Source: Leuctra nigra
Lineage: Eukaryota; Arthropoda; Insecta; Plecoptera; Leuctridae
NCBI GenBank assembly: GCA_934045905.1
Contig: OW203768.1
Span: 3,934,316 to 3,998,315, forward strand
Reading direction: 5' to 3'
DNA length: 64,000 bases
Below are positions 44,301-54,939 of the stretch, in pieces. Positions within the stretch are counted from its first letter, which is position 1, and each line of letters begins with the position of its first letter. The notes under the pieces were generated by a model. It was not told the origin of the DNA. It saw only the letters and a program-made list of their open reading frames with translations, and searched no databases. The position numbers were made by a program, and so were the translations under genes.

Positions 44301-44741
44301 ATTCTGGACCCCAGTACGACAAAATCTCTTCTCATCGGCACTTATCATCAACGAGAAAGAGTAATTCAACAAAATGTCAACATCACACTGCGGGTATTAT
44401 TACATTTTGTTAATAGATTTATGCAATGATATGAAAATACTTTTCTGTGTTTGTAGCATTGGTGTGTTAATAACATCTATGCTATATTTTCGCATGTGGA
44501 TGGGCGGTCCAAGAACTACATGATAATGTTCATAAACATGTTTTTATGTATCTTCATGAAAATCATATTGCAATTCAATGAAAATTTGCCTTTATTAACT
44601 TGTCTGATGAAATGTAACCTTGTTGTATTACGATTCGACGAGGATGGACATCCTGAATGGCGATTGCGTCTACGCGGTAAATCGTCGGAGCCACGCAGTC
44701 TGCGGTTGAACGGAAAAAGAACCGAGGGATGAGTGCATGAA
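44301..44741. other. Unassigned sequence with a short basic ORF
   Basis: A frame ending at 44732 has R-F-D-E-D-G-H-P-E-W-R-L-R-L-R-G. I do not recognise it. Nothing else is supported. Confidence 0.3.
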
Positions 44742-44960
44742 TTCTTGTCAATTTGTAAAGTGCATTTACTAGCAGCTGATCATCAGATATAGGATGTATT
44801 TTACGTTTGATGTCATTTATTTCAAAGAATTCAATCGAGCTTGAATGTGCTGTGTGTTAGGGGAGGCAAGATCATGACAACTCTGGAAAATGTCTTTTGA
44901 CGCCGCCGTCGGTGGAGCTCGAAGCAAGGACTTCGAATTGCAGTGGACCAAAATCCATAT
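44742..44960 (+). repeat. Duplicated segment, copy A
   Basis: It shares long identity with 45383-45615, from TGTCAA..GTAAAGTGCATTT through GGGGAGGCAAGATCATGACAACTCTGG to GGACTTCGA(A/G)TTGCAGTGGACC. Its first ~45 bp also match 53350-53395, next to the densovirus-like NS1 remnant. It may derive from the same viral insert, but that is inference. Confidence 0.6.
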
Positions 44961-45167
44961 AAGACCAAAATTTAAACACCGAGTAAACTCCTTTTGCCTC
45001 CGACGTGTAAGCATCATGAAAAACTCCAATCTTTTGGCAAGGGTGTCGTCTTATACCAAGTTGTACATGAGCACATACAGTGGCCACAAGGAGTTGCTAT
45101 TGATTGTTGACACTCAATAAATACAGCATTCAAAATATAATTGTGTTTTAATGAAAATTATTTTCAT

Positions 45168-45180
45168 TGGCGCCCAACGT
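45168..45180 (+). other. Retrotransposon primer-binding site, tRNA-Lys type
   Basis: TGGCGCCCAACGT is complementary to the 3' end of insect tRNA-Lys(CTT) with its CCA. The sequence to its left ends like an LTR (AATAAA at about 45117, AT-rich end). To its right a frame with W-M-E-K-R-F-D-V-F and KFEMVDQRFDNLENKV forms a short coiled coil, as in some gag proteins. Confidence 0.5.
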
Positions 45181-45224
45181 TTTGCGAATTAAAAATCCCG
45201 CGATTTTAAAATTTTGCAAGTGTT

Positions 45225-45380
45225 ATCATGGAAGCTCACGCGATGATCACACGGTGGAAGAAATGTTTTCCTGGATGGAGAAGCGGTTCGACGTGTTCCA
45301 ACTGATGGGGGAGAAGAAATTCGAGATGGTCGACCAAAGGTTCGACAACCTAGAGAACAAGGTGGAGGGACTGGGATTAC
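45225..45380 (+). pseudogene. Short coiled-coil, gag-like remnant
   Basis: About 45 codons of heptad-like sequence follow the PBS-like site. The frame then runs into duplicated segment copy B, so the gag is truncated. Confidence 0.3.
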
Positions 45381-45382
45381 AT

Positions 45383-45615
45383 GAATTATTGTCAAATTGG
45401 AAAGTGCATTTAATAGCAGCCATCAGATATAGGATGTATTTGATGTTTGACGGCATTTATTTCAAAGAATTCAACTGAGCTTGAATGTGCCGTGTGTAAG
45501 GGGAGGCAAGATCATGACAACTCTGGGAAATGTCATTCGACGCTGCCGTCGGTGGAGCTCGAAGCAAGGACTTCGAGTTGCAGTGGACCAAAATCAAAAC
45601 AAGACCAAAACCCTA
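45383..45615 (+). repeat. Duplicated segment, copy B
   Basis: This is the second copy of 44742-44960. One frame reads SNWKVHL, then YRMYLMFDGIYFKEFN. Confidence 0.6.
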
Positions 45616-46040
45616 ACACCAAGTAAAGGTCCGATAATAGATGCATTCTACAAGATGTTGTTCAGTGCACGGAACAACTTGTTGATTACCTCGAAGCCTG
45701 GTGTTAATTATATGTACCAGTCCAGGTCCAAAGACATTCTCTTGCACTTTCGGGACTTACGACAAATTAAATGAGAGTCTTAAGTGGTTGTGCGGGGAGA
45801 GGGGGGTGTCGTTTTGGAATCCGAGCTCTGTAACGGCCCCAATGTCTCGTCTAAAAACACTTCAAATATTCAAAAAAAATCCAGAACTCGTGTGCTCGCT
45901 TTGCTCAGTGACACCCAAGAAACACCAAACACCAAGTAAAGGTCCGATAATAGATGCATTCAACAAGATGTTGTTCAGAGAACGGAACAACTTGTTGATG
46001 ACCTCGAAGCCTGGTGATAATATGTACCAGGTCCAAAGAC
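45605..46040 (+). repeat. Direct duplication, ~115-bp arms 325 bp apart
   Basis: AACACCAAGTAAAGGTCCG starts both arms, at about 45616 and 45929. They stay nearly identical through CTCGAAGCCTGGTG. Each encodes SKGPIIDAF(Y/N)KMLF in one frame. Function is unknown. Confidence 0.7.
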
Positions 46041-46099
46041 AAGAGATTGTGCAGTACAAAGGAATACCACATTCTGGGAAGACAAGATGTTGCCTAAGC

Positions 46100-46650
46100 T
46101 AACACGATTCTACATACAGTGTTAGTTCTGGCGTAGTCGTTCTGGGAAGCATAAAAAACGTACATTTAGGTATTTTCAATCCAAGTTGTCAGACATCTAT
46201 GTGATTTGCATCAAGTGAGATGCGATTTATATTTCTCCAGCAGTGTTTTTCATTTGGATGTGGCTATGTTGCAGCTAAACCTTGGCCTGAACACTTTGCT
46301 ATACTTATCCCATTTACTGGAATGAGATGACAATAGCTTAATTTGAAACTTCAACGGATTTTCTATGCGCTTCTGTATTCGGGCTCATGGCAGCCGAGTA
46401 ACCTCCGACGTGCATATAAATATAGCTTTATTAAATCAATAACATTATCTTAATTAAGTGGGGCCAAACATGCAGAATATAATGGTTATAAATTCGCGAA
46501 ACGGGCCTTTTTTTATATCCCACTTGTGGAAATCTTGAACTCTCTTGAACTCTCTAATAAAAATTCGATCTTCGTTTCAGTTAGTGTGGCAGGTGTCGGA
46601 TTAGTCAAGTGTGTGTTCAGCCCAGAGCCAGCAACACATAGGAGAACGTC
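46100..46650. other. Unassigned sequence
   Basis: I see nothing supportable here. Confidence 0.4.
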
Positions 46651-46654
46651 ACAT

Positions 46655-47835
46655 CAGACAGGGAGGATATACGACACTTCATACCACCTGACAATGTCAG
46701 AGGCGCCGGGCTCCTGGTAGAGCGGCACACCACCAGCGGCGCCAGATACTTATCTGGGCGAGACAGAGACAGACAGTTGTGATGTCGGTAGATCACTTTG
46801 ACACCACAAGCAAGTTGGCTCAGGCGCAACGTAGACCAACAAAGACACATGCCGACAGCAATTGAAAATGCCAGAGCCCATTAGGCTGTTTGACGCGACA
46901 TCCTAACTGGTTAGTGAAGGTGTTTGGTATGAATTGCTTATTATTCGGATGTGGTATTAAGTCCAGGAATATCCCGGAAGAAGATAATGCCCTTATGTCA
47001 AGTGTTTATAGCGGTGCCAGTGAATGTGACAAGTCCTTTTCATCGCCCTCCACGTCAAAATTAACATCTCCACCGAAAAAGGGTTATGTGCCGGGTGCGC
47101 AAGGGGCGAGAGGAAATAGGAATTTGTTCCCATAAAACCAGGCGTAAGTTAATGCTTCAATGGAATTACTTCCAATTTCATTGCTAAATGCAAAGGCAGA
47201 TGCCACAAAGCCAACAGCCGGGCCAGTCCCACTGGCGCCAGGCTCCACCTTCCGCTGAATAAACAATGAACCGTTTTGGCTCTTGTCATATAATTTTAAT
47301 TTTGAAATATTGTGTGACGACTATTAGAATTGGAATTAATTTTAACATTCAGGTTTCTCCGCTTATAGGAAGTTCGTAATTAAACCAGCCACAAAGTATT
47401 TAATGTCGTTATTTCACTAGGATCAATAGTGAATTCAGTTCGATGTATGATACCCATATACAGCCATAATGATATTTCATTTATACTTCTACAATTTACG
47501 ATACACGTTTGAAGCAGTATTTTAATCGCTTTTTTTCCATGTAATTATTTTCTTGAATATTTTAAAGATGTGGCGATTTAATACCGAATGACAAACTACA
47601 GCCAGGGAAAACGCCATCTGACAAACTCAGTGTCAGAGGCGCTGGACTTATGGTAGAGCGTCACACCACCAGAGGCGCCAGATATTGATCTGGGCGAGAC
47701 AAAGACTTGGATTCACTTCATGCATCTCAACAATCGTGCATCCATCAAAAACAAGTTGGATCAGGCGCAACGTCGACCGACATAAAGGGAAAAGAGTTTT
47801 ACCCATGCCGACAGCAATTATTATAACAGTGTTGA
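46655..47835 (+). repeat. Pair of ~200-bp direct repeats about 940 bp apart
   Basis: Arms at about 46655-46860 and 47600-47835 share GTCAGAGGCGC, TGGTAGAGCG, CACACCACCAG, GGCGCCAGATA, ATCTGGGCGAGACA and ATGCCGACAGCAATT. They may be arms of a small transposon or remnant LTRs. Short frames between them (for example 46890-47135) match nothing I know. Confidence 0.5.
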
Positions 47836-47929
47836 TATAGTGGGTCCATTCTTCGCTCCACATTGTCAGTCGTGCATTACGTACGAGTTTGCTTGGGCAA
47901 TACCCAACTGATCAATTAAAAGTGAGACC

Positions 47930-48060
47930 ATTAGTAATCTGACCATTGCACTTGAAACTAAATTCACAGTATTGTATAACGCAGGAAGCGCAACAAGAAG
48001 TAATGTTATTGGCAGCACAATAAACATACATCGGAAGAGTAACTCACATAGTTCCTTTAA
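47930..48060 (+). repeat. Diverged copy of the array's retroelement-like segment
   Basis: AGTAATCTGACC, TTGAAACTAA, CATTGTATAAC and AATAAACAT follow in the same order as at 21780-21870. Confidence 0.6.
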
Positions 48061-49320
48061 TTAACCCAATGTTCTATATAATTTATTCCATATTAGATAT
48101 TTAAGATCGAGTAGGACTGAGGGTTGTACCAGGAAGCGAATGGGGAGTCCTTTAACTGTGACGCGGTCTTTTTGGCTGTGTATGGAAAGCCTGAAGAGTG
48201 AGGTTGCACTTCCATGTTCATCGAAAATAAAAATTAATTAGTATAGTGTCAGGTTTTTTAGCACACCTTGCTATTATATTTATTTCCTGAGAAATGCGCA
48301 AGGATAATCCTGTGTAATAAATACTTATAAGATGAAGAGAATTGATTTACTCTAAGCATAGTTTGGAGAAAATGATTCTTATTTTATACCATTTGCTTTT
48401 TTAAAATTAATATTAATCAAAGCAGTTAATAGAGAAGTCGCGTTAAATGTCTAAATACAGGGACTTGGATCACAACTTCGAGTATGACCTGGCTCTACTG
48501 GAGCCAACAACTCGGCAAATCTGTCCACAGTTCAACTCGCCCTTCTGGATTGGAGGAGGTTGAAGCCAGCAGGAGTGAGAACACAACTCTCTTGAGATTG
48601 CGTCCAGTGATCAATGCGTCAAGATATGTCGAAGCAATGATAGCTTACGAGAGTTGGTTATTAAAATATTTACAATACAAATTTCACTCATTATTTGGAA
48701 ATATGGGAGACAATAACGTCAAGAATCGTGATTTATTTGAAGTATCAATAATAATAGTTATATTTCATTCAATCACAAATATTTAAAAAATCATATTAAT
48801 TCGAGAAATATACCAATATTAGAAATAATATCAACTGCTTATTTATTAAATAATATTTCACGCCATGTCAAGTTTCTTTGCTAAATACAGATGCTTGTAT
48901 TGAAATATTTTACGATATTTTGCGGAGTACTTTAGTAAGACACGGTAATGCTTAAAAATTGATCCAACCATTTCCCAGGCCGGATGAGGAATCACTGCAA
49001 ACAGTACAGGACAGAGTGCAGTTCTCCAATCAATCCCATTGCCCTACATCGAAATGGACACGTACTATGACGTCACACCGCAGGATGCGAGGTACATGAC
49101 AACTCATCGAACTACGTACCCAATGATAATATCTAGAAGTTTTCTATCAAGGAAATGGAGGAGATTAAAGCCCTTGATATGCATGAAGTGATTACGTAAG
49201 ACATGATATCTAATTACACAGTTTTATGTACACAAATCTTGCTTAGTGACTGATCAAAATGCGACAAATATGAGTACCATGATTATTTAAATGTTGCGGC
49301 CATCTGCGTTGCTGATCTAG
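48061..49320. other. Unassigned AT-rich sequence
   Basis: A frame at 48484-48786 has no recognisable domain. No other feature is supported. Confidence 0.4.
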
Positions 49321-49331
49321 TTAACAGATAC

Positions 49332-49817
49332 TTGATACCTCGACTTGGTTTACACGTTGGTAGCCTGGACAGCCCTCTGGTCGATGTCTACTTGGACACG
49401 AGCAATGGCCGCCTCTGTGGCGTGCAGTCTCAGACAATTTCAAGTTCCCTGAAGCTTGTGAGCATCTACAGAGAGCCGCTGTCAAGCACAGGATTCTCCA
49501 GATGGAATCCTGGACAGCCCAACGATCATTATCTCTGGTGGACATCGTGTATTTATAGTCACATGACGGACACCTCTATGACATGCCAGAACTTCAAGTT
49601 CTCTTACGCTTGTGAGCATCTACAGAGAGCCGCTCTCCTCAACCACTGGGTTCTCCAGAAGGTAGCCTGGACAGCCCAACGATCATTATCTCTGGGGGAC
49701 ACCGTGTATTTGATACACACGACGGACATGCCAGTCACATACAATACAACTGCCATTCGCAACTGTCCCGATATAGGAAGTATAAAGATCACAAATGAAA
49801 TCATGTTATTATTATAA
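49332..49817 (+). pseudogene. Three tandem C-type lectin C-terminal exon copies
   Basis: One frame stays open for 161 codons across three ~155-bp diverged repeats. The middle copy reads G-F-S-R-W-N-P-G-Q-P-N-D-H-Y-L-W-W with a Cys soon after, a good CTLD loop signature. The first and third copies carry the same bases in other frames (TAGCCTGGACAGCCC). ACTTGTGAGCATCTACAGAG-like sequence (ACEHLQR) recurs between copies and matches CEHLG in the array. Confidence 0.6.
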
Positions 49818-49819
49818 TT

Positions 49820-50700
49820 AAGTATAGCTGTTTAGTACTACATTTTATTTATGTATTTATAAAAAAAAAAAAAAAATTAGCTAAACCAAAACCATCACCA
49901 GAAAAGGCGTCGACGGTTACCAGGATTGAGCCTGGTCAGCTGGTTGAAAGTATTCGTGAACAACTAAACAAGGAGACGCAGGAAGTTATTTTACTAAAAT
50001 ATAATAAAATTATATATCTATTTTCATATCTACTTTATTGCCTCCTTTCACATGTTACCTGGCCCTGTACGTCATGTAACCTGGACTATTGCCAGGAGTT
50101 AACAGAATCAATATGAAGACGACGAGTATCCGGAAGGACCCGATTCAAATGGAAACTTTTTCCAACAGTACCCTTCTTAACTAGTCAACGAGTAGTCAAA
50201 AATGCATGAAGGAAAGTGATCAATGTGCGGTGCATTTCCTGTTGGATATTTCATCTGTTCCAGCTTCGGATTTAGTTCAAAACTTCAAGCCATCCATGAT
50301 AGGGAAATACGGGAATCGTGCAATACATGTTAGTGACGTCATTATGTGCAAATTGGAATGAGATGGTTGTGGTTTATCAAAGCACGCCAGAACTCCAGCT
50401 TAGTAAAACAGCTTCGAGTATTTTAAAACAACATGTCGGGGGAGCTATTGCAGTGGTAGCAGATTTATCTTTTGACAACAAACGTGCGCCCCCATTCCAT
50501 GTCATTTTCATTTAATTGCTAGTTGTAGCAATTTTATTTTAATGGAGAAAGTGGATCATTTATTTATTCTCAATTTCATTATTTCAATAAACACGTTTAT
50601 AATATGCAATCTAGTAATACGTCAGTAATATAATTCGTTTAGATATTTGTATATATTTTAGAATGTTCGGATTACAAAGAAACGTATACCCCTTCTGCAC
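49820..50700. other. Unassigned sequence with A-rich tract
   Basis: A 16-17-nt A run is at 49860-49876. The frame after it (AKPKPSPEKASTVTRIEPGQ) looks protein-like but is short. Nothing else is supported. Confidence 0.35.
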
Positions 50701-50707
50701 TGCTTGC

Positions 50708-50762
50708 ACTAACTGATCTTAAAAACGTAAGATCTTAAAAACGTAAGATCTTAAAAACGTAA
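50708..50762 (+). repeat. 17-bp motif in three tandem copies
   Basis: GATCTTAAAAACGTAA repeats three times between about 50716 and 50762. Confidence 0.85.
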
Positions 50763-50771
50763 TTATTCTCC

Positions 50772-50984
50772 TTGAATAATCAAGTAGAAAGTTCTTTTCG
50801 TACCCAGTCCGACAAGAGCGAGGAGTATATCCAGCTCAAGGCGTTGGGAAGTTTCGACGCCACTGATGCAAACATCGGAAGAGGCAGAATTAAGTCGACT
50901 TCCGGCATCTACAAACCATTCTCACATTCCACGTTCAAAGAACAACGAACGCCCTCCGCTCAAATATCAAGACTTGTTCAGTAA
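50772..50984 (+). pseudogene. Protein-like remnant, possibly viral, unidentified
   Basis: The frame has S-F-R-T-Q-S-D-K-S-E-E-Y-I-Q-L-K, F-D-A-T-D, G-R-I-K-S-T-S-G-I-Y-K-P-F and ends RLVQ-stop. It is too regular to look like chance. I cannot name the family. Its position 1.2 kb left of the densovirus-like insert is suggestive only. Confidence 0.3.
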
Positions 50985-51554
50985 TCAAACCTAATATCCC
51001 AGAGTGGACACTGTTTTATATTCGGTGAATGAGCAAGCCTCGAGAACTTTCAAGTCCAAGGTGCTCGGCGTCGATTAGATATAGAAAAAAGCCGCTCGCG
51101 TACAATCGCACGAGTGTCACGTTCTGCGTCAGGGCTTGTGATCTACACATGAAGCTCGAGAACACTGTCAGCGAAACGCCGATGTAAAGCATCTCTTCGC
51201 GCGTACAGAAGCCGAGTCGAGAGGACGGAGCCAGTCGCCACATCATTCCTAACGGTGGAGGTGCCACTAGTGGAGGCGCCGAGCTACTCGTCTGGTCAGA
51301 TAGAAGAAGTTTTATATCCAGTCATCTCCATTTCAGAAACTCATACACAAGATATATCTACCGAGAATTACTTGCAGACTTTGTTTTCAGACACTCCACA
51401 ACTTCAGGCTATTTTATCGCTCATAGCTACTTAATCTCTTCAAGAACAGAATAAAGAAAACATCTGCCCGAATAATAAATGAATCCTTTCGTGTGCATTA
51501 CATTTCTCCAAAATTAAGTTACAGTGTATTTTATCTCTTCATTCTCACTTCAAA

Positions 51555-51845
51555 ATGCGCCGTTTTGTATTAAAACCTTCCCTTCATAAAGAAAATGACC
51601 CTGAAGTTTTGGACTTTGCTAAGCGATTCGATCTCCCCATGCCAGCATCCACAGGATTAATGTTCATCGACGAAAACTTTACAATTTGGGAGCAATTTTT
51701 CACTTACGTATGGAATGACTGGACAATGCCTTTTTTTAACCTTTTTAATTATAGATTAAACCATTATTTGTGGCGTGTGTGGCCTCTTCACAGGGCAGAC
51801 GAAGTGGACATGGGTTATCGATCTGAAGAAGAATCGGACAATTGA
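51555..51845 (+). CDS. 96-codon ORF, unknown
   Basis: It starts MRRFVLKPSLHKEND at an ATG and ends acidic (YRSEEESDN). A Trp/Phe-rich middle (FFTYVWNDWTMPFFNLFNY) could be membrane-interacting. No family is recognised. It lies 360 bp upstream of the densovirus-like insert. Confidence 0.3.
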   Translation: MRRFVLKPSLHKENDPEVLDFAKRFDLPMPASTGLMFIDENFTIWEQFFTYVWNDWTMPFFNLFNYRLNHYLWRVWPLHRADEVDMGYRSEEESDN

Positions 51846-52204
51846 ACAGTTACTTCATCCCCTCCTTCATTTACGAATATTTTGTTTTGACTAACTTTAT
51901 CTTCTTTTACGAGTGAACATTATGCCCAGACTTTCATTTAATTATTACTATATTTTACGCCTTTCTGTAATAGATTAGTGGTTGATTTTACATAATCTTT
52001 GGTAAAAAAAAAAAAAAACAATGTGAAAAATTTTAAGTCGATCTAAGAATTGATTGTTCCACTCTCACAGTACCGAAAGGTGCATCAACATGTATACCCC
52101 TTCCCCTTCTTTGCACCAACGGAGCATACTTCAAGCACCTCCTTTCTGCGTGGTGAGTTCGACGAGTGAAGAGTGATTACATCCGCATCCTTTTTTTCGC
52201 TACC

Positions 52205-52814
52205 ATGGACATCATCTGTTTTGTCTACAAAGGTGAACATTATAATAGAAACAACTTTGTTGAGAAGTTGAAATCGGAGTGTATACTTCTTCAGGAAGTA
52301 TTCACTCGTTATTTATCAATGAAAATAACAATTGCCTTGTGGCCCCTACAAAATCCATTGGTAGGGGTTCCACAGGCCATGCTTCAGGAGGCGGCAATGG
52401 ATGAGCAAATAATTTTGCAGTATCTACAAAGCATTGGTAAATATATATTATTATTTTATTATATTTCCTCGTCTGGCGAGGAAATCACCGGGTAACACTA
52501 TCGTCACGAGATCGGAGCATCCTCAGGACCTCACATCGTCCGGACGCTGAGTCCACCAAATAAGTCACCAGATAAAGATAAGAAAACTCGGATGAGTACC
52601 ATATGGTATTCATCCACGTTTTAAATCTAAGTTTTGTCATAATTGTGCAGTAAATTGTTTTTTTCCGGATAAAAACATACATTTTGATCATTTGCCTCTT
52701 ACAAGAAATGAATGTTTACGCGTACTTCGTAATGAATATTCGTTTTGTGCACGATGTCGTAAAGTATGTTTGATTATCGTGGATTATAACGACTGTCGTG
52801 TTTGTTCTTCATAG
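52205..52814 (+). pseudogene. NS3: Densovirus NS3-like gene, frameshifted
   Basis: Two parts are in different frames. The first (52205-52495) starts MDIICFVYKGEHY. The second (about 52596-52814) is cysteine-rich: C-x2-C-x3-C, then C-x2-C-x3-C and C-x2-C close to the stop. A small Cys-rich protein ending just before overlapping NS2/NS1 starts is the ambidensovirus arrangement, where NS3 is needed for genome replication. The TAG at 52812 is followed two bases later by the next ATG. Frame changes and stops between the parts rule out function. Confidence 0.55.
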
Positions 52815-52815
52815 A

Positions 52816-53346
52816 ATGGATCAATGGATAGCGATGGAGTCGGAGGAAGAAGACTCGACAGATGGGATGATGATCGACTTGAAGGAGATATTCTTGACGG
52901 TGTGGAAATCGCTGAAACACTTGGGAGATCAACATTGTCCGCTTTCTTGGCTCAATTTCTTAAAGAAAATGAAATTGTTGATGTGATTGACAGCGGACAG
53001 TCCATTGAAGGAATCATTACAAACAGCTCTGGAAACGATCGAGAAACTGTGCAAGATTTGGCTTGGGAAAAGTTTAGAGGTGACGTCTTGGAACGACTTA
53101 GAAGAACACCTTTTGAACCCGGAAGCAAGTTTATCCACGATGTCTTTTACGCCGAAAGTCCAGAGAAATATCAAGAACTTGTTGAATATTTCTCAGACAA
53201 AAGAACAAGATTCCGAGGTCAACTTCTTATCTCGTCCGACCACGTCGACCATGTCCATGTTATCCACGTCTGCAGCTACTCCAATAGATCATGTAGATGC
53301 AGGAAGTTCACGAAAGCGAAAGATCTTTTCAGTGTATAGATCGTAA
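52816..53346 (+). pseudogene. NS2: Densovirus NS2-like frame with one internal stop
   Basis: A frame from ATG 52816 (MDQWIAMESEEED) overlaps NS1 throughout and ends RKRKIFSVYRS. An in-frame TGA at 52984-52986 divides it. Without that stop it would be about 176 codons. In ambidensoviruses NS2 and NS1 overlap and start within a few bases of each other. Confidence 0.5.
52824..53339 (+). pseudogene. NS1: Densovirus NS1-like N-terminal fragment
   Basis: The 171-codon frame starts at an ATG eight bases after the NS2-like ATG. Near its end it has H-V-H-V-I-H-V-C-S-Y-S-N-R-S-C-R-C, which resembles a conserved His/Cys segment in the N-terminal part of ambidensovirus NS1. The rolling-circle nuclease and helicase domains that should follow are absent, so the protein is about a third of normal length. 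It is an endogenous, non-functional copy. Confidence 0.55.
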
Positions 53347-53349
53347 TTG

Positions 53350-53395
53350 ATGTCAAATGTAAAAGTGCATTTTTTTAGAGGTCGGCCGACAGATA
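53350..53395 (+). repeat. Third partial copy of the duplicated segment
   Basis: TGTCAAATGTAAAAGTGCATTT and CAGATATAGGATG match 44748-44800 and 45391-45440. Here it directly follows the NS1-like frame. Confidence 0.55.
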
Positions 53396-54240
53396 TAGGA
53401 TGCAAATGAATGTAACTATTTCTATGATATAATTGCTTGTAGTAAACTTATAAGTGAAGTGATTAACCTGAGCTAAAATCCTAAATAACAATATTTATTT
53501 TATTCATTTGTTTGTGCGTGCGCGGTTCCCCAGGGGTATCCGTGTACGTCACACGGTATTGTAAGTTTGCAATAAGACAATGCATGCGATGCGATAGACT
53601 AATACTTCAGCGATGCAATCCTCAAATGCCTGATTAAAAGCGTATCCTGACATTAGATTTTATCTAGTTACACACAGCACCACGCTATAAGAAGTTTTAT
53701 CGTAGACAAGTAGTTAGACGAGCCAGGGGTTTTATTTATAAGAACGGCACCTGGCTCAATATGACCTCAGTTTTCACTGTAACACCAGCTCGTATTTTAT
53801 CTAGACCGCCTACTTTATTTTACATGATTGACTCGCACTAGCGTAGAATCTAGTCGATTTAAAAAATTATGACAATCTGGTACAACATGACTTCGCTTAG
53901 CGATATATACGTTTTATTACAACACCTTGTTGTATGACTTGGCTGGCGCTGATAACCTCGCTGTTGAGCGCCATAAACCATAATATCTATCTGCATGAAT
54001 CTCATGTCCACGTACTCGTATGACAAAATAAATGATTTTTTTTTAATCTTCTGGCTGAACTATCGCATATTTGATACGATTTGTTCTACTTCATATAATG
54101 TGCTGAGTGCTCAATCTGTCTCAATAGACGTATCACTTCGTTATTGGGAAAGCTGATTAAGATTTCTTATACTATATTGTGAAACCATTAAAATGGCGGC
54201 AGTAAGAGTTGGTGGATCCCAAATCGTCAGAAAGTGATCG
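53396..54240. other. Unassigned sequence
   Basis: No gene or clear repeat is supported. Confidence 0.4.
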
Positions 54241-54745
54241 TAATAAATCCCATAGGGTCAAAGAGATTGATCAATTGATAATATTTCTATAGGTTTCCGC
54301 ATAACAATGAATTTGTTATTTTCATCCATGTTAGCGTTTAACCAATTATGATATTTTAGTACGGATTTAATCCCACATACCAAGTTCTTATTTTATGACT
54401 ACGGAATAAATCCCACATAGTCAAATAGATTGATCAATAGATAATATTTCTATAGGTTTTCGCATAACAATGAACATGTTACTTGCATCCATGTTAGCGT
54501 TCAACCAATTCATATTCATATTAACTATGGAATAAATCCCACATAATTAATATTTCTTGACTACGGAATATATCCACATAGTCAAATAGATTGATCAATT
54601 GATAATATTTCTATGGGTTTCCGCATAACAAAGAATATTTTAATTGCATCCATGTTAGCGTTCAACCAATTCATATTCATATTAACTATGGAATAAATCC
54701 CACATAATTAATATTTCTTGACTACGGAATAAATCCCACATAGTC
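54240..54745 (+). repeat. Tandem repeat, ~155-160 bp period, three copies
   Basis: Copies near 54245, 54406 and 54563 share TTGATCAAT(T/A)GATAATATTTCTAT, TTTCCGCATAACAA and CATCCATGTTAGCGTT. Interleaved GGAATAAATCCCACATA blocks repeat as well. Confidence 0.8.
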
Positions 54746-54939
54746 GAAGACATTGTTGTCAGTATTTGATAATTACAAACACTGCAATCTTTTCAGATTA
54801 TATTAGGTAATAATATCTGATAATTTGATGTGGATTCGATTGAGTAAATCACAAATCGCTGAAGTAAACTGCAACTTGTTGATCATTGCAACTGCAATCG
54901 AGCATCAGCTTGTACCATGGACTGAATCACATGGAACAA

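Noticed and set aside
45862..46059. Minus-strand frame over the duplicated 115-bp arms
   Set aside because: The plus strand has the more consistent repeated frame; neither is recognised.
53340..54240. Remaining NS1 nuclease and helicase domains of the densovirus fragment
   Set aside because: No frame here carries rolling-circle or Walker motifs; the insert ends shortly after the NS1 N-terminal part.
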